The notes under the pieces were generated by a model. The model made no database searches, was not told the DNA's origin, and saw only the letters and a list, made by a program, of their open reading frames with translations. DNA of 64,000 nt from Ctena decussata (lineage: Eukaryota; Mollusca; Bivalvia; Lucinida; Lucinidae): the NCBI GenBank assembly GCA_963989385.1, contig OZ022501.1:23708102-23772101 (forward strand), in the 5' to 3' direction. This document shows, one piece after another, positions 32,801 through 41,984 of this stretch. The first letter of the stretch is position 1. The number at the start of each line of letters is the position of its first letter. The position numbers were made by a program, and so were the translations under genes.

Positions 32801-35750
32801 AATTAAAATAAAAACACAATCAGATTCTCTGTTCCATCACTAAAATACTTAAAATACTGCCAATGGGCTTGATGGAGGTGTGGGGGGGGGGGGGGGAGGG
32901 GGGGGGGGTCAAAATATTATAGCTCTAATATTTTGACCCGCCCCCATGACTAAAATGGAAATATCAGAGAGTATATATACGCCCTACCTTTATCAAGCAA
33001 ATAAAAAATATGGTAATAATTCACTGCTCTTTCTCATTTAAATAAAACTTCCCAGCAGGGTTTGTTTGTTTTCTTTTGTGAGAGGGGGGGGGGGGGGGGG
33101 GTCAAAATATTATAGCTATGATATAATGACCCGCCCCACCTAAAATTAAAAGTTTTAATGTTCATGTGTTAATATCTGTTTTGATGAAATTTAAATTAAA
33201 ACATGATCAGATTCTCTGTTCCATCACTAGAAAACTTAAAATACTGACCATGGGCTTGATGGAGGGGGGGGGGGGGGGGGGGGAGGGGGAGGGAAATATT
33301 ATAGCAATAATATTTTGACCCGCCCCCATGAAGAAAATGGAAATATTGGAGAGTATATGTAAGCCCTACCATTATCAAGCAGATATCAAATACAAAAAAA
33401 AAAATTCAGTGCTCTTTCTCATTTTAAATAAAACTGTCCAGCAGGGTTTGTTTGGTTTTTTTTGGTGAGAGGGGATGGGGGGGTCAAAATATTATAGCTA
33501 TAATATAATGACCCGCCCCACTTAAAATTAAAAGTTTCAATGTTTTCATAATACTATTGTTTTGTTAATATCTGTTTTGATAAAATTTAATTTAAAACAC
33601 CATCAGATTCTCTGTTCCATCACTAAAATACTTAAAATACTGACAATGGGCTTGATGGGGTGGGGGGTCGAAATAATATTTTGACCCGCCCCCTCCTAGA
33701 CCTATCCCTTATAGCTCTTGAAATGACAATCACATAGTGTTTTTAATTTACATTCTTTCACAACAGATATAAAGTGACCAATAGAAGTATGTTAAATGCA
33801 GGGCTGTGGAAATACCATGCCCGACTTGTCCTACTTGTCCCATTTCACTCAGGACAAGTGAAAAATTTTAATGTACTTGCCCTGGGACAACTATGGAAAA
33901 AGTAAACAGTTTTCTTTTTGAAAAAATACTAAGGCAATTTGCAAACAATGTGGACCCAGATCAGACTGCTCCTACAGGAGCAGTCTGATCTGGGTCCACA
34001 CTGTTTGCCATTCCAATTAGTACAGTCACCTGGAAAAAGTTTATCTGTGAAGAGTAAGGAATAAGATGCTTGATTTTGGGGGGATATTTGGCATAGAAAA
34101 GATGCCTTTATTTAGTTTTAAGGCTTAGACAGCTATTTAAAATGAGGGATGAAATATGCTAGAATAATAATGAGATGAATGTTGATGACTGAATAACTCT
34201 TAAAATAATGCATATTTGCAGTTTTGGACAAGTAATTTTTTGGCCGGACAAGTGGAGTTTGACTTTTTACTTGTCCCTGGACAAGTAAGAAATTTTGCTA
34301 TTTCCACAGGCCTGTTAAATGGCCTATTTTACTCTCAACAGGAGCAGGTCAAAATATTATAGCTATAATATTTTGACCCACCCTGTCTCATAGCCATCTT
34401 TACTATATGAGGTACTAATAGCTATAGGAAATGCAATCAGATGGTATTTAAATCTGATATTCTAACACAATAGATGCAAAAAAAGCTATGCCAGTATGGT
34501 AGAAGACATATGTAACTCTGAAGGGGGTGGGGGGGGGGGTCAAAATATTATAGCTATGATATTTTGACCCGCCCCCTCCTAGACCCATCCTTTGTATATT
34601 AAGGCTTATAGCACTGGAAATGACAATCACATAGTGTTTTTAATTCAAATTCTGTCACAATATATATAAAGACACCAATAGAATTTAGTTAAATGGCCTA
34701 TTTTACTCTCAACTGGGGCGGGTCAAAATATTATAGCTATAATATTTTGACCCACCCGATGTCAGATCCATCTCTAGCCTATGAGGTACTTATAGCTGTA
34801 GGAATGACACTCAGATGATTTTTTATTTAAACATTATTACAGCATATCTTAAGACACCAATGGAATCAGGTTAAAGGCAAATGTAACTCTGAAGCTTGGC
34901 GGGTCAAAATATTATAGCTATAATATTTCGACCCGCCCTGTCTCATAGCCATCTTTACTATAATTATGAAGTATGAGGAAATGCAATTAGATGGTATTTA
35001 AATCTCTTATTCTATCACCACAGATGTAAACAAACCAATGCCAGTACGGTAGAAGACATATGTAACTATGAAGGGGGGGGTCAAAATATTATGGCTATAA
35101 TATTTTGACCCACCCCCTCCTAGACCCATCCTTTGCATAATATGGCTTATAGTTCATCAAATGACAATCACATCGTGTTTTTAATTCAAATTCTGTCACA
35201 ACAGATATAAAGAGACCAATAGACGTATGTTAAATGGCCTATTTTACTCTCAACAGGGGCAGGTCAAAATATTATAGTATAATATTTCGACCCGCCCTGT
35301 CACATAGCCATCTTTACTATATGAGGTACTAATAGCCATAGGAAATGCAATTAGATGGTATTTAAATCTCATATTCTATCACAATAGATGTAAACAAACC
35401 AATGCCAGTATGGTCGATGACATATGTAACTCTGAAGGAGAGGGGGGGTCAAAATATTATAGCTATAATATTTTGACCCACCCCCTCCTAGACCCATCCT
35501 TTGTATATTAAGGCTTATAGCTCTGGAAATGACAATCACATAGTGTTTTTAATTCAAGATTTCTCACAATAGATATAAAGAGACCAATAGAATTTTGTTA
35601 AATAGCCTATTTTACTCTCAACAGGGGCGGGTCAAAATATTGTAGCTATAATATTTCTACCTGCTCTGTCTCATAGCCATCTTTACTATATGAAGTACTA
35701 ATAGCAATAGGAAATGCAATCAGCTGGTATTTAAATCTCATATTCTATCA
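29850..35750. repeat. Main palindrome array (about 29 sites)
   Basis: Sites lie near 29920, 30107, 30305, 30497, 30676, 30840, 31025, 31210, 31390, 31578, 31767, 31958, 32144, 32328, 32515, 32697, 32905, 33100, 33290, 33481, 33660, 34348, 34535, 34720, 34903, 35087, 35263, 35447 and 35632. Most read GTCAAAATATTATAGCTATA and on to its mirror. Two (30676, 33660) have the same internal deletion (TCGAAATAATATTTTGACCC), implying that a larger block containing it was duplicated. Many have 7-17 G on the left and CCCGCCCC on the right. Confidence 0.9.
33799..34314. mobile_element. hAT-like MITE, 516 bp, 7-bp TSD
   Basis: Ends CAGGGCTGTGGAAATA and, inverted, CAGGCCTGTGGAAATA. The TSD TTAAATG at 33792-33798 and 34315-34321 is confirmed by uninserted array units that read GTTAAATGGCC. 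The interior repeats ACTTGTCC and GGACAAGT near both ends. A perfect hairpin, GTGGACCCAGATCAGACTGC with its inverted copy about the centre TCCTACAGGA, spans about 33950-34003. No transposase. The CAGGG-type tips suggest hAT, although hAT usually makes 8 bp. Confidence 0.85.
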
Positions 35751-35760
35751 CCACAGAGTG

Positions 35761-37839
35761 ATGGACATTTTTGATGATGCCAGTGATGCATTGGATTACT
35801 TTTCTGATATTTTCAATTCTGTTTTATCATCTCATGCTCCTAAAAAGAAAAGACGAGTCAAAAGACAAAATCAACCAAACTGGATCAATACTGAGATTTT
35901 AACTGCAATGAAAACTAGAGATCAGTATCACAAATCTAAAAACAATGCTCAGTACACACTTTGGAGAAATAAAGTTAAGACTCTAATACGAAACTCGAAA
36001 TCGAAATTATATTCAGATTCCATAAACAACAGCAGTAATCCAAAGCATCTCTGGAAAACTTTACATGACCTAACTGGCAAATCAACTAAATCATGCACAA
36101 ATTTTATAAGTGATGAGGGTGGCAATCCAATTTTGAATCCAGAAACTGCTGCAAACACATTCAACAACTTTTTCACCTCGATGCATAAAACTTTTTATAC
36201 TGCAAACACCAACTCAGAGGAAAATGCAGATTTAAATAAAATCAAAAACCATTTGAAGCCAAAGTTGGAAAACAGTCCCGAATTTTCTATTTCCTTTGTA
36301 ACCGAATCTTTTATCCTAAAAGAGCTCCAAAATCTTAAAGTCAGCAAGGCCACTGGCATAGATGACATAGGTGCCAAATATCTAAAACTTTCTGCCCCAG
36401 TTATAGCTAAACACTTAGCAGCCATTCTTAATTTAAGCATAAAATGTAACTCATATCCAGATGCTCTTAAAAAGGCTAAGGTAACTCCAGTATTCAAAAA
36501 GGGAAGTTTTGCCGATATCAATAACTACCGGCCCATCTCTGTCTTACCCATAATCAATTCTATTTTTGAGCGCCATGTCAGCAACTGTCTGGTCAATTTT
36601 CTAGAATCCAACAAACTCCTCTATGAACAACAGTCAGGTTTTAGAAGACTACATTCTTGTCAGACAGCACTGACCAAAATTGTTGACAACTGGATCAATG
36701 CTCTGAATAACAGTGAATATGTGGGTACAGTGTTTCTAGACCTAACTAAGGCCTTCGACTTAGTAAATCACAAATTACTACTTCAAAAGCTAGCTGAATA
36801 CAAATTTAGCAGTGACAAGCAATCCTGGTTTAAGTCATATTTGACAAACCGATCTCAGCAAGTGAATATTTCTGGTAAACTGTCTGACCCAAAACAAATA
36901 ACTGCCGGTGTACCTCAAGGATCAGTTCTTGGGCCCTTGCTTTTTCTAATGTACATCAACGACCTACCTTTATCGATAAGAACTTGCATGTTAGATCTGT
37001 TTGCTGATGATGCTACCCTTTATTCTTCCAGTCCTTCCATTTTAAACTTGACAAGTTGTTTGAATGACGACTTGAAAAACTTCCAGGACTGGTGCATTAG
37101 AAATAACATGGTAATTAATGTCCCCAAGACTAAAGCTATGTTTGTCTCTTCTAGGAATGCAGCAGCTAAAACAATGGAAAATTGTCCAGACCTAAAACTT
37201 TCAGGTGAAATTTTGCAAATATCCAGTAATGAAAAGCTCCTAGGTGTTCATATTGACAACTCACTGTCATGGACTGTGCAGGTTGACAACACAATAAAAA
37301 AATGCAACTCCCTGCTATACTTACTCAACAGAATCAAGTTTTACTTACCAATACCTACCAGGAAATTGTTCTTTAATGCATATGTTCTACCACATATTGA
37401 TTATTGTTGCACAGTGTGGGGAAATATCAATAACAGTCTCACTGATTCAATGATAAAACTACAGAAAAGGGCAGCCAGAATTATCCTTGATAAAGGCATA
37501 GACACACCATCCGAGGATATGTTTGCAGATTTACACTGGATGAAATTTCCAGACAGAGTAAATTACCAAAAAGCTGTATTTATGTACAAAATATTCAATG
37601 ACCTTACACCATCATATCTCAAGGAACATTTTACTTTCACATCCGATATTCATCAAAGGTCTCTAAGATCAACTACTGACAATCTTTTGTACATACCAAA
37701 ACCCAATCTTGAACTTTTTCGCAACTCACTGTCATACTCTGGATCCAAGATATGGAATGCCATCCCAGAACATATAAAACAAAGTACTTCTGTTGCTCAA
37801 TTTAAAGCTGCATACCTTCAATGGACATATTCTGAATGA
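35761..37839 (+). CDS. LINE reverse transcriptase (ORF2 part), uninterrupted
   Basis: 692 codons from the ATG at 35761 to a TGA, with no break. An N-terminal helical segment (residues 1-150, with WINTEILTAMKTRDQYHK) is the linker that normally follows the endonuclease. The RT domain covers about 180-480: FKKGSFADINNYRPISVLP (about 240-262), EQQSGFRRLHSC (about 290), LDLTKAFDLVNH (motif A, about 326), GVPQGSVLGPLLFLMYINDL (about 383) and FADD (about 414-417). The C-terminal tail has YVLPHIDYCCTVWG and SYSGSKIWNAIPEHIKQS. It copies LINE RNA at nicked target DNA. All catalytic residues are present, but without the endonuclease it cannot be autonomous. The intact frame implies a recent insertion. 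Closest to the CR1/Rex1-like group by motif style. Confidence 0.9.
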   Translation: MDIFDDASDALDYFSDIFNSVLSSHAPKKKRRVKRQNQPNWINTEILTAMKTRDQYHKSKNNAQYTLWRNKVKTLIRNSKSKLYSDSINNSSNPKHLWKTLHDLTGKSTKSCTNFISDEGGNPILNPETAANTFNNFFTSMHKTFYTANTNSEENADLNKIKNHLKPKLENSPEFSISFVTESFILKELQNLKVSKATGIDDIGAKYLKLSAPVIAKHLAAILNLSIKCNSYPDALKKAKVTPVFKKGSFADINNYRPISVLPIINSIFERHVSNCLVNFLESNKLLYEQQSGFRRLHSCQTALTKIVDNWINALNNSEYVGTVFLDLTKAFDLVNHKLLLQKLAEYKFSSDKQSWFKSYLTNRSQQVNISGKLSDPKQITAGVPQGSVLGPLLFLMYINDLPLSIRTCMLDLFADDATLYSSSPSILNLTSCLNDDLKNFQDWCIRNNMVINVPKTKAMFVSSRNAAAKTMENCPDLKLSGEILQISSNEKLLGVHIDNSLSWTVQVDNTIKKCNSLLYLLNRIKFYLPIPTRKLFFNAYVLPHIDYCCTVWGNINNSLTDSMIKLQKRAARIILDKGIDTPSEDMFADLHWMKFPDRVNYQKAVFMYKIFNDLTPSYLKEHFTFTSDIHQRSLRSTTDNLLYIPKPNLELFRNSLSYSGSKIWNAIPEHIKQSTSVAQFKAAYLQWTYSE

Positions 37840-38580
37840 GACTAGTATATGCAAGAATATAGAGTACCTTTTACTCTTTAACCCTAGTGTATGTTGGTAG
37901 TTTGTGATTCAAATTTTGGATGTCTGCAGTTAACGGCTTAATGATATTGGTGTTTGTCTTGGTTTCATGATGTCTGTGGTTTGAGTTGTGGATCTCCAAA
38001 TGTGGAAGAATGGATTCCCACAGGTCAAGTTTCCCGATGTCATGAACATGAGGTGTAGGCTTGTTCGCATACATTGGGTGCGAGTTGTGATTGTCCATGA
38101 AATGAATCACTAATATCTAGGATTAGGGTCCAATGGGTCAGGTTACGGATGTCCAAAAGTCTAGCTGAATGTTGGATATACGGAAGTTGATCTATTGAAT
38201 GTTTGGAACCAGATACTAAAGGTTTGATGCATATACAATGTTTGAGGGTGAATGGATGCACATCTGTGTTTTTCAGCCATTTTACAAGGGGGAACAACTT
38301 ATGGTCTCCCTGTTTGCCTCCCTTCTATTGTGGGATTAGCTCCCCATGGGGAGCAAACACTTTCCTTTGGGAGCTGGTCCCTGGGGAGAATGGAGGCAAA
38401 TTGGAAGGCTGCGGAGTTGCTTTCCCTGAAAGTGTATCTACTCACATTCAGTTTTCAGTATAGGCATGTTCTATGTTGTTAGATATTGTATCTGTAAATA
38501 TTGTAAAAATGTATGTTTCAAATGAGGACCCCAGGGAAGATTGGATACATGTCCAACTGGGCCTCCTCTATAAATAAAGT
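37840..38580 (+). other. 3' untranslated region of the CR1-like LINE
   Basis: Non-coding, with repeated GGT...GGATGTC-type phrases (GATTCAAATTTTGGATGTC, GGTTACGGATGTCC). It ends GGGCCTCCTCTATAAATAAA followed by GTCATTAT. AATAAA near 38572 could be a poly-A signal. Confidence 0.65.
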
Positions 38581-38589
38581 CATTATATA

Positions 38590-39530
38590 TGTAACTCTAA
38601 AGGGGGGGGGGTTGGGCTGGGCTGGGGATCATGACAATCACATAGTGCTTTTAATTCAAATTCTGTTACAACAGATATAAAGAGACCAATAGACATATGT
38701 TACATGGCCTATTTTACTCTCAACAAGAGCAGGTCAAAATATTATAGCTATAATATTTCAACCCGCCCTGTCTCATAGCCATCTTTACTATATGAGGTAC
38801 TTAGGTACTAATTGCAATAGGAAATGCAATTAGATGGTATTTAAATCTCATATTCTATCACAATAGATGTAAACAAACCAATGCCAGTATGGTAGATGAC
38901 ATATGTAACTCTGAAGGGGGGGGGGGGGGTGTCAAAATATTATAGCTATAATATTTTGACCCACCCCCTCCTAGGCTTATAGCTCTAGAAATGACAATCA
39001 CATAAGTGTTTTTGATTTAAATTCTGTCACAACAGATATAAAGAGGCCAATAGAAATATGTTAAATGGCCTATTTTACTCTCAACAGGGGCGGGTCAAAA
39101 TATTATTGCTATAATATTTCGACCCGCCCTGACTCATAGCCATCTTTACTATATGAGGTACTAATAGCAATAGGAAATGCAGTCAGATGGTATTTAAATC
39201 CCATATTCTAACACAATAGATATAAACAAACCAATGCCAGTACGGTAGAAGACATATGTAACTCTGAAGGGGGGGGGGGGGGGGTCAAAATATTATAGCT
39301 GTAATATTTTGACCCACCCCCTCCTTGAACCTTGAACCATCCTTTGCATATTAAGGCTTATAGCTCTAGAAATGACAATCACATAGTGTTTTTAATTTTA
39401 TATCTGTTACAGCAGATATAAAGTTACCAATAGACGTATGTTAAATGGCCTATTTGACTCTCAACAGGGGCGAGTCGAAATATTATAGCTATAATATTTT
39501 GACCCCCCCCCCCCCCCCCCATAATACACA
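38590..39530. repeat. Distal palindrome array (type B), five sites
   Basis: Sites near 38733, 38933, 39095, 39287 and 39475. The last runs into a C run (39504-39521) that marks the orientation switch into the inverted right end. Confidence 0.88.
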
Positions 39531-39559
39531 CTCACCCAAACAACTCGTAGCTATAATAT

Positions 39560-40151
39560 TTTGACCCCCCCTTACAAAAAAAAACAAACCCTATTGGACA
39601 GTTTTATTTAAAATGATAAAGAGCAGTGTATTATTATTGTATTTGATATTTGCTTGATAATGGTAGGGCTTACATATACTCTCTGATATTTCCATTTTAG
39701 TTATGGGGGTGGGTCAAAATATTATAGCTATAATATTTCGACCCCCACCCCCCATCAAGCCCATCAGTTAAGTATTTTAGTGATAGAACAGAGAATCTGA
39801 TGGATTTAATTTAAATTTTATGAAAACATATTTACAAATGAATAGTACCATGAAAACATTAAGACTTTTAATTTTAAGTGGGGCGGGTCATAATATTATA
39901 GCTATAATATTTTGACCCCCCCTACAGATTTTTCAAAATAAGGAGGAGCAGTGAATTAATATTGTATTTGATATTTGCTTGGTTACTGTAGGTCTTACAT
40001 ATACTTTTCTCTATTTCCATTTTTTTTCATGGGGCGGGTCAAAATATTATAGGGGGGGTCAAAATATTATAATAATATTTTGACCCGCGGGTCATAATAT
40101 AATGACCCGCGGGTCACTTTTTAGGCGGGTCAAAATATTATTTGACACCGG
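39560..40151 (-). repeat. Right terminal inverted repeat of the 16-kb foldback
   Basis: Read on the minus strand it repeats the left end almost base for base (ATGGAAATAGAGAAAAGTAT, TAAGACCTACAGTAACCAAG, CACTGCTCCTCCTTATTTTG). The homopolymer run beside each palindrome is now C-rich on the 3' side, confirming inverted orientation. The switch occurs at the C run near 39504-39521. Confidence 0.85.
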
Positions 40152-40249
40152 CAGTGCCGTGGATACGCCGGGCTTTTGATTCCTGCCAAAACAGCGAAAC
40201 AAATAGTGGAGTGAGGTTAATGAAATTTACCGCAACACATTGTTTACCG

Positions 40250-40612
40250 TGAAATCAGAGATATTGAAGACGCGGTGAAACTTCAGGAGGATATAGATTG
40301 TGTAGGCTGTTGGGCAAGGAGTTGGGGCATGAGATTTCAACCTGTTAAATGCAATATAATGCAAATTACACGGAAACGGATCAAGAAGATCAATGCTTCC
40401 TATACCTTAGAGGGAACGGTCCTCAGTAATGTAGAAACTATCAAGTATCTCGGCATAACCATTGCCAATGATTTGAAATGGAACACACATGTCAGTAATA
40501 TTTGCACAAAGGCTAATAGGACCCTTGGCTACCTCAGACATAACTTGGCAGCATGTCCACAAGATGTTAAGGAGTCAGCATACAAGACATTTACCAGGGA
40601 TTTGACATAAAA
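40250..40612 (+). pseudogene. LINE RT fragment (post-catalytic part)
   Basis: Reads VKLQEDIDCVGCWARSWGMR, FQPVKCNIMQITRKR, IKYLGITIANDLKWNTHVSN and RTLGYLRHNLAACPQDVKES. This is the stretch just after the FADD box in the same LINE group as 19.6-21.2 kb. Both ends are truncated (it stops at a TAA near 40608). It lies immediately outside the foldback, between its right tip and a sequence matching the left flank. Confidence 0.8.
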
Positions 40613-40679
40613 AATGTCCCCACAGTGCAGGGCATATACCAGGGCTTTGCAGAATGAAAAGTCAATATCCCAGCTAAAC

Positions 40680-40737
40680 AGCTATTCCCCGGCCCCAGGG
40701 GGCCCGTGGTTGCAAATGACTGGTGCATTATTTTAAA
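40680..40737. repeat. Inverted match to the left flank of the foldback
   Basis: GCTATTCCCCGGCCCCAGGG, then TGGTTGCAAATGACTGGTGC. The reverse complement of 24014-24065 gives GCTATCCCCGGCCCCATGGG and the same TGGTTGCAAATGACTGGTGC. Possibly an independent dispersed repeat, or the outermost remains of a larger inverted duplication. Confidence 0.65.
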
Positions 40738-41984
40738 ACAGAACAAACAAAAAACAACAATAAAAAACCAACAACCTCCTTTCTTTAATTATTATAATTA
40801 TTCATTTATTATTATATTACTGTTATTTGTATCATTATTTTGGTATCTGTCTGGCACATAAACAAATAAGTTTTGCTTACAGGTACTCAGAGCTGTAAAA
40901 ACTAATAAAAATGTAAATAACAATGTTCAAATTCTGTTTTTGACACTAACTATACCAATGCACAAGTCAGAAATATCAAAACTTTCATGCCTAACTTTTA
41001 CACCATTAATGATCAAAGTTATCCGCCATATATAGTAATCCAGATATAATTTGCACTTCGGGGAAAAATACCTTACGGAGTGAGCGACAAGTTAAGACAC
41101 TGATCAGCCTGCACCTCTGTGCAGTCTAAACAGAGTTTTGCATCTATTGTCTATGCGTCTAAGGGAATCTAAGCAGTGAAAACAAGTCTCCGACTGTATT
41201 GCGCATGTTTATTTTGTGTAGTTGTGAAACAGGGCTTAAGGGCTATCAGCTTCTTTTCACGTGACATATCTTCTTAACACATTCGTTGGTAAAACACAAC
41301 CATGTGTTTTCACAGGTCTGTGAGTTTATTAGTGACCTGAATAATGGGATTAATGTCAACAGACATGATGTGTTTGTTTATTGCACAGTCAATACAATAT
41401 TTGATGCTGTGAATACACATGTGGATATCTCCAATAGATATGTGGATATCTCCTTACTGGCAGGGAAAAAGGGCATGGCATTGAAAAAGGGGTCTCAGAA
41501 AAAAATTATGAAGGGAAAACTCAGCATTGGGGAGATTTTGAAGGCTTTCTGGGAGCCCGGGAGCTGGGCTACATTTCTGGAGACTCCCCGATGATCACAT
41601 GTATGAAAATATGCATAATTAATTTAAATTTTATGCTGAATCCATGTTTTTCTACTTTTTGTTTTACCCATATATTATCAAATTTTAAAACATACATTTT
41701 TACTCGCAAAATAATATAATAATTAAATGTTTATTTACAACATAGTATAACCTGGCTAGTGATACCTAGTGGACCTAGAGTTAATTTTGACAGAATTACG
41801 GCCTTTTGAACTTAGTCATTCTAGGGAAATTTTCGCATTGTATGGAGTTTGTGTTATCAACTTGCTCCACAGTTTTCAGTGGATCTTTTTCAAACCTTGT
41901 CTACATATTGTGGACATATTTGAAGATGTGCATGAGGCATTTTGATAGATCTAGAATTAATTTTGACAGAATCACAGCCTTTTT
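40738..41984. other. Unassigned spacer; no convincing gene
   Basis: A 102-codon open frame at 41286-41594 has repetitive content (HVDISNRYVDIS) and no recognised domain or splice context. Near its end, 41760-41980 holds an imperfect duplication (TTTTGACAGAATYACRGCCT at about 41785 and 41960). Confidence 0.4.

Larger units (their letters stand above)
35757..38580 (+). mobile_element. CR1-like LINE, 5'-truncated, inserted in the palindrome array
   Basis: The left junction falls within TATCACCACAGA of a type-B array unit. The right junction resumes at ATATGTAACTCT. About 35 bp of the array unit that should lie between is missing, so the insertion removed target DNA rather than duplicating it. 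The 3' UTR (37840-38580) ends CTATAAATAAAGTCATTAT without a long poly-A. The endonuclease region is absent. Confidence 0.8.
24107..40151. mobile_element. ~16-kb foldback element: ~590-bp terminal inverted repeats and a palindrome array
   Basis: Both ends read inward CCGGTGTCA, then TNATATTTTGACCCGCC, TAAAAAGTGACCCGCGGGTC and ATTATATTATGACCCGCGGG. They then match for about 590 bp at very high similarity (left 24107 to about 24700, right 40151 down to about 39560). Between them lie about 40 copies of an AT-rich palindrome spaced every ~160-200 bp. Two unit types alternate in blocks: type A (CATCAGATTCTCTGTTCCAT, ATGGAAATATCRGAGAGTAT) and type B (CTCATAGCCATCTTTACTAT, ACTCTCAACAGGGGCGGGTC). No transposase is visible; coding potential is only in the inserted LINE. 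The CCGG at each tip may be part of the inverted repeat or a 4-bp TSD. Confidence 0.85.

Noticed and set aside
24107..40151. Regularly spaced identical repeats as a CRISPR array
   Set aside because: Spacers are themselves repeated and ~150 bp long, repeats are perfect palindromes in a eukaryotic LINE/SINE context, and no cas-like genes are present.
41286..41594. 102-codon protein
   Set aside because: Repetitive content, no homology signal I recognise, flanked by repeats, no splice context.
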